NCBI GenBank assembly: GCA_002900995.3
Contig: CM035306.1
Coordinates: forward strand, 1,116,001-1,180,000
From: Ganoderma boninense
Taxonomy: Eukaryota > Basidiomycota > Agaricomycetes > Polyporales > Polyporaceae
Direction of reading: 5' to 3'
Length of the DNA stretch: 64,000 nucleotides
Positions 12,806-25,578 of the stretch are shown in pieces. Under the pieces are notes generated by a model. It did not search any database. It was not told where the DNA came from and saw nothing but the letters and a program-made list of their open reading frames with translations. The stretch's first letter is position 1. Each line of letters starts with the position of its first letter. Made by a program: the position numbers and the translations under genes.

Positions 12806-12876
12806 AGCGCGCCTTCGGCGCGCTGCCCACCCTTGGCACCTTTTTGGGCCGCTTCGCGGCCGGGCCCCACCCTTGG
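12806..12876. repeat. Two adjacent 3-nt-loop hairpins, each followed by the same 11-mer
   Basis: Hairpin one pairs AGCGCGCC (12806-12813) with GGCGCGCT around a TTC loop. Hairpin two pairs GGCCGC (12847-12852) with GCGGCC around another TTC loop. Each is followed by the direct repeat CCCACCCTTGG (near 12826 and 12866). The stems differ while loop and trailer match, which suggests selection or a repeat family rather than simple duplication. Confidence 0.8.
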
Positions 12877-13399
12877 AATGACTAATTTGCCCTGTCCAGC
12901 TCATGAATTACATCGGCGTCACGGGCATGCCCCTGTCCGAGTGGACGGGGTCCTCGCCCTCGTCCTGTGCTGTCCGTCGTCGACGATGCCCACCCTCGAG
13001 CACTTGAAGCAGCCTCAAACAAGCTCGCGATCGTTCCGAGGGCCGTACACGTCGCTTTCACTTTCGGTGGCTGGAATGATCGCGATTTCGATGTGCTGCT
13101 CATGCAGAGGCTGTGCCCGAAAGGCCCCCTTTCCGGGAGATAACCCAAACATTCCATCCGCCTTCGCGTATCTCTCCACCAGCCTGGCCGATCCCGCCTC
13201 CCAGACCGCGAGGAGCATGCAGCGAAGAGAGCTCGCCTTCTTCCCTGCTTGCGTCTTCGCTTTCGTCCTCACGAGTCGTCGCAGCAGCCTAAGAATAGGC
13301 GTTGCAGGTGGTTATTTTTGGCCGACCTTCGTCTCTCCGTGCAGTCCACATGCAAAGTTGGGAGGACTTACGTCCACGCTCAGGGATCTCCGCCGAGCT

Positions 13400-13416
13400 G
13401 AAGCCCGAAGGGCTTC
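13400..13416. repeat. 7-bp stem hairpin with GAA loop
   Basis: GAAGCCC pairs with GGGCTTC around GAA. The loop is the reverse complement of the TTC loop in the hairpin pair at 12.8 kb, as expected for the same kind of element in the other orientation. Confidence 0.65.
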
Positions 13417-15550
13417 GACAAGAACGGTGTCGGCGTGCCCGGGTATAACGTCGTCGGTGTCCGAAGTGAGTGCTCCAGGCAGCTCTATGCCGGCGGATCG
13501 AATTCAGTTGGGCCCAGGCGCGCTGGCCAGCTCCGTGATGCCGATGCAGTACAGTCACCAGTCACACCATGAATGGACCTTGGGTTAACTTAAACCCACA
13601 CGTCCTGCCAGTCGATACCGGCATCCTAGGCCAACAGCAGCTTAAGACCTCCGGTTCAATGTCCAAACTTCACGCATATATCTAATAGAAGCTCAAATTT
13701 GTACGTCCGCTACCGGCTTAGAAGGCTCAATTATGCAAGTATGTCTGCTGCCAGCCCTGGGACTGACTTACTCGACTCCCATTCCACCTGTAGATAATAC
13801 GGCGTGGGCTTCAATGCCTCTGTCCACCCTGCAAACGCCGGCTTCCCAGTTTCCGAGACCCGAGAGCGACACGCTCGGACACGATCCGCTCGCCCCGCGC
13901 TCCCAAAGCAATCCCGTACCCATATATGCGCCCCATCCGTCCCGAATGGACGCCGAATCCGATGGCTTTCCCCTGCACGGTCGCCCCAGTTCTCAGCGCG
14001 GTCGCCACGCACCCCCATCGACCCCGGACCCCAGACTACAATCCCCCCAGTCTCCGGCCCTTCTCCCTTCTCGCGCCCATGTCCGAGCTAGTGGCGATCC
14101 CCGTGCGCGTTCGCATTGCTTCTTGCTGGGACCAATGTTCGCCGGTGTCCCCTCAGCCACCCTTCTGTTCTCTTCCCCAGACTCGGATTTTCCGGAGTCT
14201 GGCCAGACGCACGATGTCCGCTAGTAGTACATGGTATACGCGCCTCCACTGGACGCGCACGGGTACGGGCACGGGTGGTGTTGACGTCGCTACCCACCCA
14301 TTCAATAACGTCGACACGGCTGACGGTCATACGGCTGAATCGATAAGAAGCATCGCCCGGCCACACAGCTGCTTCTTTCCCCGGAGCGCAGATGCCGTCT
14401 CTCATTGCGCAGGCGTTCGCGTATGTACGCCTACGCAATGCCTGGCACATACGTCACCCGCCCTCGCCATCTCCGAAGCCGAAGCCCAACACATCCGTCA
14501 CTCGCACTCGACGCCGGTGCCAGGCCCTGCTGCGCACGCGCGCCCGTGTGAGTGTTCTCGCTCGCCCCGAGGCCTGAGGCCTGACGCGTCCCGCCACACA
14601 AGCTTCGAGTTCAGCTCGCCAGCGCCTCAGGACTGTGGCTTCTCCAGCCCAGCACCGCCCGACCCACTCCTTCGCCGCTCGGGCTTCAAGCTTCAAGGAG
14701 CACACTCCCCCGTCCCGCCTCCCGTTCGGGGCGATGAGCTCCGGGGCGCGCGTTATCTCAGGCTTCAGCATGTTGACGCTCCGCCAGGTCCCGGTCCGCC
14801 CGTTTCCCCGGATAGGCATCCCTGCACCGTGCAGCGCCTTACTCAGACTGCCGCCCAACGTCCGTCCCGCCTTCAAGTTCCACGCTCGCCGAACGACGGA
14901 CGCCCGGGGACGGAGGGTCGTTCGAAGTTCGCAGGGCAGGGTACTGTATGTAATGGCGCGCCATCCCGCCTTTTGGCCGACGCTGCCGCATTTAATCAAT
15001 CGCGAGTCGCGAGTCGCGACCCAAGACCGCTCGGCGCCCCCCGCCTGTCGTCGCTTCAAGGGGTTAAGTAACCCCCCGGCCAGATCAGCGTTTTGGTTCC
15101 ACGGGCCGTTCGTCGACACACTCCCGGCTAAGTGGTAACCATCGCTAAGAACTTCAACCCGGAGCTCGCCTGTTCAAGGGGAAAGGGGATGGGGATTCGC
15201 GTGCTGCGTGCTCCGTCGGGGCTGGGACGGGAACGGGCGAAGCTGCTCTCTGTTCAGTGCTGTCATTGCTGACAGTGAGACCAGGACATAACGCGCGTGC
15301 CCGTGTGCGGCCGGCGACCTCGGAGGGGGATGCGACGCCGGCGCCGTGGTTCACCACGGCGAAGAAGACCTTAGACTTGCGGTGAGCCAGCGCGTTCCTA
15401 AGTCTTCCAATGCGCACAGGCTCGCTCACGAACGCGACGACGACGAGGACCAGAGCGGCGGTCTGGACCGCCGGGGGCGATACCCAGACGGTGTCGAGGC
15501 TCGCGAGTTAGAACACATACATACTGTATGTAACGTATGAACGCGCTGGA

Positions 15551-15568
15551 GCGCGGCGCCCGCCGCGC
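15551..15568. repeat. 8-bp GC hairpin
   Basis: GCGCGGCG pairs perfectly with CGCCGCGC around a 2-nt CC loop. Confidence 0.65.
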
Positions 15569-18500
15569 GCGTGGGTTGTGAGGCCGACGGTGGCGCGGTG
15601 CGTACTGCGCCGTGGTGGGTGCTTCCAAGTCCCAGCATCCCGCCGACGGTCGACCGCGACCGAGACGCTCCTCGAAGGCTCGAGCGGTGCGCGCGCGAGC
15701 CTGGACGCACGTTTCTCGCAGGATGCAGGACGGCCACGAGGCGGCGTGTAAGTACGCTGGAGGAAGTGGTGCGGCTTCTTCTGTTAGCCGCGAGTTTGTT
15801 TTATCTTTCGCGCGACAGCCCAGGGTCGCGACGCGACGCGTGTTGAGAGGGGGAGAGAGGGGTCGCTTGGAGCGCGACAGGCCCAGGACAGGTATGTCTT
15901 TTGCCTCATGCAGGCACCGCTGCCAGTCCGCTGGGGAGGCTCATTTATCTTTGCAGTTGCGCACATGCGTCGTCGTGGAAGCCAGTCGTTGGTTTTCCCC
16001 TGTTCCCTGTTCTCCCGCCCTGGATGTGTCGAATTTGTAGTGGACGCACAGCGCGGCTGCTATGGCCACCACCCACCCTCCACAAATTTTCTCCGCGCCG
16101 TTCGGAAACCTTCAAGAAGGCCCGGCAGTCATCATGAAGAACGCTGCTGCGTTGGTCTTGGTTCCACCACCAAGTACTGGTCAGTAATGCCCATTCAGCT
16201 CCGCACCACCTACATACAGCGCGCGTCCTGGAATTGTGCGAAGTATCAGATACGGTACCGACCAGTGCCTACTTCCACCGAGTGAGAGAGCTCACTAATG
16301 TCCACCAAGGCTGCATAGCTTATTCGCTTCCACATCATCTCCGAGCCTGTGTCCGGCCACAAAGCGGACGCCCTCCTGCTTGAGGCTTACGACGCCGGGG
16401 GCCCCCGCGCACTGCGACATCGTCTCACGGCTTCTCCGACATTCTTGCTTAGTTCTTGCGGGCCGTGCGCAATTCTCGGACCTGCAGCCTAAACCATCCT
16501 CACTTCGGTGCCAGGACTCACGGCGTTCTTCCCTCGCAGCCGTGTTCGTGCGGGCCATATCCAGCAGGAGGACGATCGGCGCTCTCGCGAGGCCCTTCGA
16601 GAGTGGCCCTGATTCGCTCGTTCGCACCTCGAATCCCTGCTTTCTATCGTCCACGAAGCGTCGAGATTTCCGTCTGGCCGCGCTCTCCCGTCGGGATAAA
16701 AAGTATCGCAGAAAGCTTCCCGGAAGCTTCCCATGGCTTGGTCCGAAAAATTTCACCTCCCTGTGCGCGCGTCCCGCCCCATGGACTCTATTGACTCCAT
16801 TGGGAGACCGCGTCGGGAGGGCGAGAACGCGACGGGGTTTGAGATCAGTGCTTGGGTCAATTTGATGGGCGGACGGTCGCTCGTGGGTCTTGCCATTGGT
16901 CCTCGGGAGTTTCCTGCGCCCGCAGGACCCCAGAGTCATCTCGTCCACACTCCACCACCCTGGAGGCGTGTGGAATTCAAATTGCTGACTTGTTCTTGCT
17001 TTGCCTTCAGAGCACACTGTCTCCGACTCTCCATGGGTAGGCGCGTGCGCCTTGAACCATCGCGGGTACCCGGGTGTGCGTCCTCGGAAAAACAGCTCGT
17101 GCAGAGTTCTTCCCGTTCCAGGCAAGCATTCTCGCCTATTTTCTGCGTTCTGGTCGCAATGATCAATCCGCCCAGAACATAAGATTTCCAGTGTGGTCGC
17201 CCTCCATGGGGCGTGTGTAGTGTAGATGTAGATCGCTTAACGACTGCGCCCACTTGGCGACTTACCCGTCGTTCTAAAGCGCCCGGAAAAGCGCATTCTC
17301 GCGTCCCGGGGCGCTTAGTCCTCCCCTTGCCCCCTCGCCGCTCTGTCCACCAAGGCCCTCGCTATCGAGTTTACACCTGGTTTTCAGCATCCTAGGGACT
17401 TTTCCCGAGCTTCCTGGCCTTCCCGGAGGTTGGGGAGAGGTCTCAGTGCCGGCGGGCCGGACACTCGGGCGGTCTGGGCCTGTAGATCGCTTAGAGAAAA
17501 ATCAAGCGCTTTCTCGATTATCCCCGTAAGCGTCCGGTTACCCCCTTAAGCGTTCTACGTAGATTCCATAGTGTGTAGAACCACACTGGAAATCTAACGT
17601 TCCCCATCCGCCGTTCCCAGCCTGCAGCGTCCGCCCGTCGGTGCGCGGGTACGCTGAACGCTGGATCGGGCGGATCGGCGCCAGGGAGCTGGAGACTTTT
17701 CCTTATCTGCGTCTCGCGGAAGCAAACGCCCACCGGCCACAGCGTGGTGAGAGCTCTTGCGTCAGCTTCCGGCCTGTTGCGCCGCTTCTTCTTCGCTCTG
17801 TTCCTGCCAAGGAGGGGCCGTCTTGTTGCGCAAGCTGCGAGGGCTCCGTGGACATTGTCTAACCTGTTTGATCTTGACTAGGATGCGCTGAACGGACAAG
17901 GGATGGGGATAGGGCGGGGGCGGGGCGGACGAGGGAAGGTGAGATGACTCAGGGAACTGGAGACGGCAAAGGTGCGAAGCCCAGGATAAATCTTTCGTCG
18001 AGATACGAGACATGCGAGCGCTTAAAATATCGCGGAACGTGTCCCAGAGATGGTGCCAAGATGATGCTAGGACTACTCTAGGAGAGCAATGGACACGTCG
18101 CCGACTCACCGCCTGCGCTGGTGAACCAAGCACCAAAAACAAACAAACCTCGGCAGGTCGGTGCATCTTCGGGCTCGCATCGCGCGCAACTTTGGCCTGC
18201 GAGCCAGGTTGGGGAGCCCTGCAAGGGATAGAAATACTCGCGAGGGTGGCGCGAAGCAGGGGAAGCCCTTAGGTACGCAAGGTTCACCTCCTCTCAGGCC
18301 CGGTTCCGCCGTTCTTGGCGGAGTCTGACCCCGCCTATCGGCGCATCGACAGGAAAATGTGAATGCGGGCCCGCGTACCGCAGTGCGGGGAGGGGGGTCA
18401 CTACATATCCCCTTCAAGCGGAGTATCGCGCGGGGGCAGGGCTCAGGAGGGACGTAGCGATCGATGGTATCGCCCCCTCAATCTCTGCCATCGCCCGCAC

Positions 18501-21500
18501 TTCCCTCGCCCCCATGCCCATTGCAGGTCCACGGCAGAATCATTGTGTTCTGAGCTCAGCCTGGCTTGCCGGTGGCACGGCCGCTTCCCGTCGGCAAACC
18601 CTATCCAACCACTCCATGGGAGAACGCATAGTGCACTGGCAGAGTGTGCACAGCCTGTTCTCGGATCGGTGCGATAGAGGTTTCATTACGCCTATTAAAT
18701 AGGCACAGCTTCGATGAGTGAGATGGAGAGAACTCGAGCTCCGTCGACGGGGCTGTCGAGGTGGGTGGATCGACGATCAGGGCGGACGTCCAACCTGTGC
18801 TCACCCACGACCAAGGCAGCTTTTGCACTACGAGCCGTATCCGTTCGGAGGCTACACCGTGTCCCAAAGGCAAGTCCGGGTCGTCTTTGTCGCTGGTGGT
18901 CCGAACCCCATGCTGTCGAGCGGGGACGGTGACGAAGAACACGGTGATGCTTTGTCTCTTGACGTGCGTCGGGGGACAGATTTGGCGGCCCTTTCGTGGA
19001 ATTGCGAATGCTTATCCTTCCTTTTTGCTTATCGATAGGCATCCGGGAAGCTGCGGCGTGCTCCAGGTTTCCGGCGGGAACACCGGTCAATATCGTGATG
19101 GGGCGGACGGAACACAGGAAATCAGAAACATGTCTTCCAGATGGCCTTCGTGCCACTGGCCATCATGGGGTGAGCCCTTGACGCCTGAGATCCCGGCGAC
19201 GACCCGTCGCCGGAGTACGCAAGCTCCGTCGACGCTGCGACAATTCCTTGCGGGTGACTCGGACTCGACGAGAAGCACCTTCATGTGCTATATTGTCCTA
19301 TCTGCTGCTCAAGCAACAGTCCGGTGAGCGAGCTATTCACGTCCTTGCTCACGTATTGCATTCTAATGCTTGCCGATAGATCATGGGGATCAGGGCTGCA
19401 GGTGTGTGTAACCGGAGGCGACGCCGGCATTGCGGTCGGTGGCGATCGTCGTGTGTGCCAGAGAGATATGCATACATTGTGTGGCCCTGGGCGTAGCTGA
19501 CCTCCGCCGTATTTATAGGTCGTTCCGAGAGCTTCCTTGAATGACTACGGGAGTTGAATAGACGGGGCTTCACGACAGCAGCCTGAGTTCGATCACCAGC
19601 ATTGCTGTTCCGTGTGGTATGTCTATCATCTAACTCTGTTATGGAGATCGGCACAGAAGCGGCATTGATATTGGCTGCTAACTTTGTCGCTCAATGTCGT
19701 CCAAATCCTGAGAAGGCCTGATGCATCGACGGAGCGAAGTACGTACGACTCCTTACGATCCCTTCGTCATTCAATGCAATGTAAATCCGGGAAAGGCTTG
19801 GTTGCATGGATGTGCGAAGTACGTACTATCCTTGATGTCTCTCTCGGCGTTTTACGAGGTATTCAGTCCATTGACAAAGCCTTTGCACCAGCGGCTTGAA
19901 CCTCCACCCCCGTGCACCTCTGCTGGCTGAAAAGTGGATAAGTATTAGCCATTTTCTGAAAGCAGTCCTTAGAGTCAGCGTCAGCGGACAAAGCTAGTGT
20001 AGAACTTTACGGTTCGTTCGGTCAAGTTCCCCTGCGGCTTCTTGCCACTCACGCCACTCACGCGGCAGCCTTGACGCGAGGGTATTTGTCTTCACCCCAG
20101 CAGCCGCCCGCCAAGCACGCTGGGCAATGGCGACATGACGGATCTGCTACTCATACAACTACTAAGCAACCCGGGCTCTTATGTCGTGCGGCAAGCCACT
20201 GTGTCGCATCCGTTTAGACCTGGCTTGGAGGATTCAGTCATGCCGTCAACAGCAAGTCAAACAGTCGCCCCTTGGCTGACAGAGCATAATTTTTGACTCA
20301 GGTCCTGAGCACCATGTGAGTTCATTAGTGGGCTCTGGGCGTCCTGAAAACGACTGACGATGTAAGTCCACGGGTGACAGATTATAGGTGAAAATTACGG
20401 GCAGCGACAGTGTCTCGACCGCGCTAACCCTTCGAAGTCCCGTGATCGCCTTTCAACTTGACTCTCGCTGGTCTTTCCACCTTCATCTCCGTGGGCGCCC
20501 TTGTCTGGATGCAGGCCATCGTCTCGTGACCTGGTGTCGCCTTCATGCTCGGTATGTTGTCTTCCTCGATTGAACATGGGATGCTTCTGACCCTTCTCGA
20601 CTTTTCCAGCGGAGAGAAGCACTAATTTGTTTTCTTCTGCGCTCCTCGCGAGGCTCTGTTTGTCGTGCGATAAGACCAAGTCAATGCGGCCACGGCTCTG
20701 ACCCCGTTCATTCCTTTGTCCAGGCGTAGGGATACGGGGTTGTTCGCCAGCGCCACTCGACTGCCCCATTCCACGGCACAAATCGATCTTCCCGCCTAGC
20801 CAATGTTCCCCTACTTCACGGCGTCAACATGCCGTCATCTGACTGCCGGACGTTCCACAGACGCGCCAATTCTGACCGCCGAATTCCTACTTTGCGCGAA
20901 TAACAATCGGTGTGTCTCTTACCTTGTCCCCCGCGAAGTGTAGCTAATCGTTAATCAGGTCCCCCCTCGCGTACGCCTGCCAGCCAGAAGTACTCACGGA
21001 TGTGGGCACGGTTCGATGATCGATGACTTCTTGGACATGCCGTGTTCTTGGCTTCGGCCTCGGATGGGGTTCGTTCATTTCGCCATGAGTGCTTCGCCAA
21101 GTTCGCGGTGACCCCGGACATCCCTTCCTCCGAGCGGTGGGGCTGCGGGTCCCAGCACGGGGACAGACTCATGTTCAGCTTCTCCATGCGCCAAGGGCTT
21201 CGTGTTCAAGGCGCATGTAGAGCCCTTGGTCGCATTGCTCTATGCGAGATGGGGTCGACGGCCGTCCTGTGAGAACACAGACCCTCCGAGTTGCACGGTG
21301 CGCATTCGTCGGTCTACTGGATGGTCCAGCCCTCAGATCGCTTACTCGTCTGCCCGCAATGGGTCTCTTCCATGACTGCTAATGAATGGCGGCGATCATT
21401 CGACCCTGCTATTGCTATGGCGCCGGACATGCCCTCTGCCGCGAGCATAGAAATGCTTGTTCGGCTGCAGTTCATCCTTAACCGCGATCAGCCTGCGCTG

Positions 21501-21842
21501 GGATCCTCACCAATGATTGTCTCCCGCAGCGGCCCATCAGGACTCGGAGTTGACAAGGCGAGTTGGAGACGCATGCACCTAGAGTGTACTTTGCTTCGCG
21601 TAACCTGCGCATGCACAATACTTCATCGGAATCAACGAGCTCCAACGAGTTCCCTATGGATAATAGTATGTCTATTGCCATCGCCGGAACCGCGTCTTTT
21701 ACTTTTAGCGTTTGCGTCCTATATATCGACATGACGATGTCCCTCTGCGATCTCCGTCGCTCCCGGGAGTGCAGCCACAGGACTCCCATCTGAACAACAA
21801 CGTCTGAGGTGGCTGATTTATGGCATCCGAAAGCCACTTACA

Positions 21843-22882
21843 TCACAGTGTGTTGAAAGCAGCCATGAGTTCGGCTGGCGTGCAAAGGAAGTTCAGCCCA
21901 TCCAACAGCTCATCCAAATGGCCGTGCTCTCCTCTCCTGTACTCCTCCCAGCTCGAGAACAGCGCCGTCCACGTCCATGCAGTGCCCTGCCCGCGCACGA
22001 ACCGTCCAGGCAGAGCTATCATCATGCTCAGCGGGCCGAACTCCTCCACCGCGCGCAGCGGTATGCCCGCGTTGATGCTGTTGGTGGTGAGCTTGAGGAT
22101 GTGTCTCAGGACCGCCTCCTTCTCCTTGTCGTCCGCGAGCAGCGGCGTCGGGCCCGAGGGGCACTTGGGCCGGAACTGCGGGTAAAACTCCATGAACGAG
22201 CCCTGCAGGCCCTCGACGTAGAACATCGTCGGTAGGATCCCGGCGTAGTTGGGGTAGCCGTCGTACATGGCGGCGACTGACCTCCGCAGCGGCTCCCAGC
22301 GCGCCCACTCATCGGCCCCAGCGGGGCTGGATGCGAGGTGATCCTCGAGGAGAGTAAAGCGGTAGGAGCTGACAGTGAACGTGCGCGCGGGATTGCGCTC
22401 TGGGATGCCTGTGGGAGTGGGGGTGGGGGCGAGGAGGAAGGAGAGGACCTTCTGTGGGTTCTGGTCCTGTGGCAAGTCAATGCCGCCACTGATGAAAACG
22501 AGCGCCTTGGCCATGGATCTGAAAGACCAAAAGTGCGCTTCCCCGAACTCCTGAAGAGCCTCGGCCAACCCTGAGAAGGATGAGTACCCTGCTCCGGAGG
22601 TGGAAACGAGGTTGTCGTCATCGCGACATATCAGTCTACCCAAGGTGCCACAGTGTTGTCAGCAGAGCTATTAAAGATGACGGAAGGTCCTCACTTGTGG
22701 TTGGGCCACTCTGCTTTCTGGCACTTCTTGCTGCAGTACAGGACCCTGGAGCACCTTGCGCATTTTTTCAATGGAATGGTTGCGTCCGGCGATTGACCAC
22801 AGTAATGGCAGCGCCGGAGTGCTAGAAAGGACACTGGTAAGTCGGGGAACCGGCTATATACTGCTTGGCGTATCGTATGCAT
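21843..22882 (-). CDS. MYND zinc-finger protein, copy A
   Basis: Exons complement(21843..22635, 22695..22882) with a 59-nt intron give 326 residues. The N-terminus holds the MYND finger: C-H-Y-C, then K-K-C-A-R-C, Y-C-S-K-K-C-Q-K and W-P-N-H-K, with the eighth ligand in K-L-I-C at the start of exon 2. MYND fingers bind two zinc ions and usually mediate protein contacts. Exon 2 encodes a domain of unknown function with N-P-A-R-T-F, A-G-I-L-P-T-M-F-Y-V-E-G-L and a C-terminal W-T-A-L-F-S-S-W-E-E-Y-R-R-G. Copy B shares this layout closely and lies next to it on the same strand, so they are probably tandem duplicates. No SET domain is present, so this is not a SMYD methyltransferase. The first ATG is used; a shorter N-terminus is possible. 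Confidence 0.88.
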
Positions 22883-24481
22883 GCGAGAGGGCTTCCAATT
22901 CTGATTGTCGGAAAGTGGAAGAAGGGGCTTGAATGTGTAAGGATTCTGTACTACTACAGTTGTCGCTCAGAACAACGGTCGATTCATCGGCGCTCGGAGA
23001 TGCCGCAAGCTGCGGGCCTAACCCGGTCTCACCCGTTCTACACCGAGTCCGACCGCGATTGTCCTGTAAGTTGTCCTGGAGCCGCACGGCGCATATGCTA
23101 AGGTCATAAAACACCTTTCGAGTCCCCTTGAGAGTCTGATTTTTCAAAGTGCACTGGTCCATGTATGCCTCAACTTTTGAAACAATGACGGGTCAATTTA
23201 CGACTGCCGTGGTGGTACCCAGGATGTTTGAAGTACATCAAATCGACTCGGAGTCGAATGCAACCATTAGTTTCGCTGGTGCGCTGCGAAGGTGTATCGC
23301 GTCAAGCATGAGCAGTGATAGGGAGCCAAGCTAGCAAGTGTAAGTACTTGTAAGTACTTGAGAGAGCGACATGGTGTTTGGTGGTTTCGGTGCAAGGATG
23401 AATTCCAGCTTTAAGTTTGAGCGCACCGGGAGACGGAGATCGGTCCGGTGTTGCCGGCCATTCTGCTGGAAGCAGACCCACTGTCACCCAGAGCAGACCT
23501 GCCCAGTTTCTTCCTCCGCATCCTCGTTTCACCCAGCCTGTGCTGGATTACTCCCGAGACCTCGCAACTCGCTTGTCTTTATGACTTACCGACTCATTCG
23601 TCTACATGTGTCTCATGCGAGATGTCATGGCCTACCAGCTGTATCTGAAGTGTCACCTCCACCCGCTCGTATTCCACCCCTAGCTTCGGGCAACCCTTCC
23701 ACCTCCGATGGCTAAAGCACTCTCCAAAGCTATGAAATCCTGCTCTACGAACGGTTGTCTCACATAGAGACACATTATTGCGATCAGTATGATCGAGGAC
23801 GGACGAAGCTCAAGTTGGCCGGTTCGAGGAGCTGTTTGGGATGTCCGGGCGTGGTTCGCGAGGAGGGGCCTCGTCTATCTCAAAGTGAGTTACTGTTTCG
23901 ATATTCTATATCCCCTGAAGAATATGGCTGCAGACGCATTGAGCGCAGCCGACTCCGCGTCACCCCTCATGTTCTACAATGCAGCCAGCCGCTTTGTCAT
24001 CTTCGTAGTGGGCCACACGAATTGTGGATATCGACGTCGACAAACTAATGAGTGGAGTTCTGCCCGCCGCAGAGCAGTGGATAGAAAGGAAAGGTGCGTG
24101 GCATCTTATTCGGAATCTGAGTGCACCCTGTCCTTTTCATGTACAATCGCCACCCCTCGCCAAGTTCGCATTTCCAATGCGCACTTCGTGATCCCTGGAC
24201 GAGCTCATGGGCATGATCCTCTGCATTGCAAGTGTCATTTCACGGTTCGCGCCATGTGCTTCCAACCGAGCGAAGCCGTCTCGGAGTTATTTGATGCTTA
24301 CAAGATTCATATACGTTGAGGTATGATAGGCGTTTGCATCAGGCATGCCACCGCTATTGTACAAGTATGCTACGACGACCTCTATCCAAAACGTCTCGAG
24401 GATATATCTGTCCTGCAACTCCCACTGAAACATCGAGCCCTGAGATTACTACCTAGAACATCCAGAAAGCGGCCATTGACT
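22883..24481. other. Spacer between MYND copies A and B
   Basis: No intact gene is seen. The only protein-like signal is the possible carbonic-anhydrase remnant annotated separately. Confidence 0.5.
23920..24040 (+). pseudogene. Possible beta-carbonic anhydrase remnant
   Basis: One frame reads N-M-A-A-D-A, then D-S-A-S-P-L-M-F-Y-N-A-A and V-I-F-V-V-G-H-T-N-C-G. The last piece resembles the G-H-x-x-C-G zinc-binding motif of beta-carbonic anhydrases, with the upstream piece in about the right place for R-N-I-A-N and the following helix. The first zinc-ligand motif (C-x-D-S-R) and the rest of the enzyme are not found. Chance similarity is a real alternative. Confidence 0.3.
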
Positions 24482-25578
24482 TCAAAGGAAGTTGAAAGTA
24501 GCTACAGTATCTGCTGGCGCGTTACGGAATGGGAGAAAATCAAACATGAAATCTAGCTGTCGATGGACTCCCCTCCTGTAGTCCTCCCAGCGCGGGAAGA
24601 GCGCGCTCCAAGACCACGAAGCGTTTCCCCCGCGCGTAAATTGCCCCGGGACCGCAAGCATCGTGCCTTCCGTGCCAGACCCGTCCACTGGGCGGAAGGG
24701 AATGCCTGCATTGAGGCTGCCACTGGAGAGTGAGACCATGTCTCTCAAGACAGTCTCCTTCCTGCGGTCGTTTGCCAGCAACGGCATCCGACTCGGGGGC
24801 TGCGCAGGCTGGAAAAGGGGGATGAATCGCCCAAAGCGCATGTTCAGGCCGTCGACGACGAACATCACATGCAGCACCCCGGCAAATTCAGGGTGCCAGC
24901 GCCACATGTGGACCGCGAGATTGTACGACTCCTCCTCGCGCGTCTGGGAGGCGACCGCGTCGGGAGTGGGGGGGATGGTCTCGACGGCTTTCGTGAAGGC
25001 CCACGAGAGGAAACAGAATGTGCGTGCAGGGTTGCGCTCGCGGATGCCGGAGATGCTAGCGGAGGGGCAGAGGATGATGTCGAAGCTCATCCGCGTCTCT
25101 CTCTGCGTCCACTCTATGCCTCCGTTCAAGAGGACGAGGGCCTTGGCTAAAGACCTGATAGCCCACTCGTGGGCTTCCGTGAACTCCTGAAGGGCCCTGA
25201 CCAACGATGCTGGGGAGGAGGAGGGAGACCCGAGGGAAGAAGCACCCGTGCGAGGCTCTCCTAGCACGGTGGATGTCAGGGGCTCGGATGCGGTCAGGCT
25301 GTCGACGGAACGACATCCTATTCTACACGGTGCATGCAGACCTGTCAGCAGCGGATTGCAGGCCAAATGTGCTCGAAGAGAGATGCTTACTTGTGAAATG
25401 GCCAGGCCTTTTTCTGGCACTCCTTGCTGCAGTATAGAGTCCTCTTACACCCAGCGCACTTTCTCATTTGGGCATTGGCCTGCGTGCGGCCACAGCCACC
25501 ATGGCAGCTTCGCAGCGTAGGCTCAGAGGACATCATTCTGTCCTGGAACTGGCGGACCTGATCTGTGGGTGAAGCCAT
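24482..25578 (-). CDS. MYND zinc-finger protein, copy B
   Basis: Exons complement(24482..25322, 25391..25578) give 342 residues. The finger reads C-H-G-G-C-G (slightly wider first pair than usual), K-C-A-G-C, Y-C-S-K-E-C-Q-K and W-P-F-H-K, with the last ligand in K-I-G-C after the 68-nt phase-2 intron. Exon 1 has exactly the same length (188 nt) as in copy A. The second exon repeats the family landmarks R-N-P-A-R-T-F, F-A-G-V-L-H-V-M-F-V-V-D-G-L, S-L-N-A-G-I-P-F-R-P and W-S-W-S-A-L-F-P-R-W-E-D-Y-R-R-G. It has no stops or shifts, so it appears functional. Its function is unknown. Confidence 0.88.

Larger units (their letters stand above)
10558..21842. other. Gene-poor region of 11.3 kb
   Basis: I find no gene I can support. 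Many open frames exist because the DNA is GC-rich, but none shows a recognisable domain plus consistent splice sites. Isolated protein-like stretches occur near 12950-13140 (plus, contains H-V-A-F-T-F-G-G-W-N-D-R-D-F-D-V), near 13400-13460 and near 16330-16420 (plus, contains I-S-E-P-V-S-G-H-K-A-D-A-L-L-L). Each is interrupted by stops or lacks continuation, so decayed genes or mobile-element debris are possible. Several short GC-rich hairpins fall between 12.6 and 15.6 kb. Confidence 0.5.

Noticed and set aside
12806..12876. Bacterial-type intrinsic terminators
   Set aside because: GC hairpins followed by T runs are superficially similar, but the DNA is clearly from a eukaryotic fungus with spliced genes.
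12764..13588. Plus-strand open frame of 274 codons
   Set aside because: Composition and lack of any motif suggest chance; a different frame in the same place looks more protein-like but is interrupted.
13926..15071. Plus-strand open frame of 381 codons
   Set aside because: Pro/Arg/Ser-rich throughout, no conserved motif, several overlapping frames equally open; no start or splice context.
16295..17125. Minus-strand open frame of 276 codons
   Set aside because: No recognisable domain and overlaps other equally long frames.
21843..25578. SMYD-type histone methyltransferases
   Set aside because: The MYND finger is present but no SET-domain motifs (such as N-H-S-C or G-E-E) occur in the second exon of any copy.
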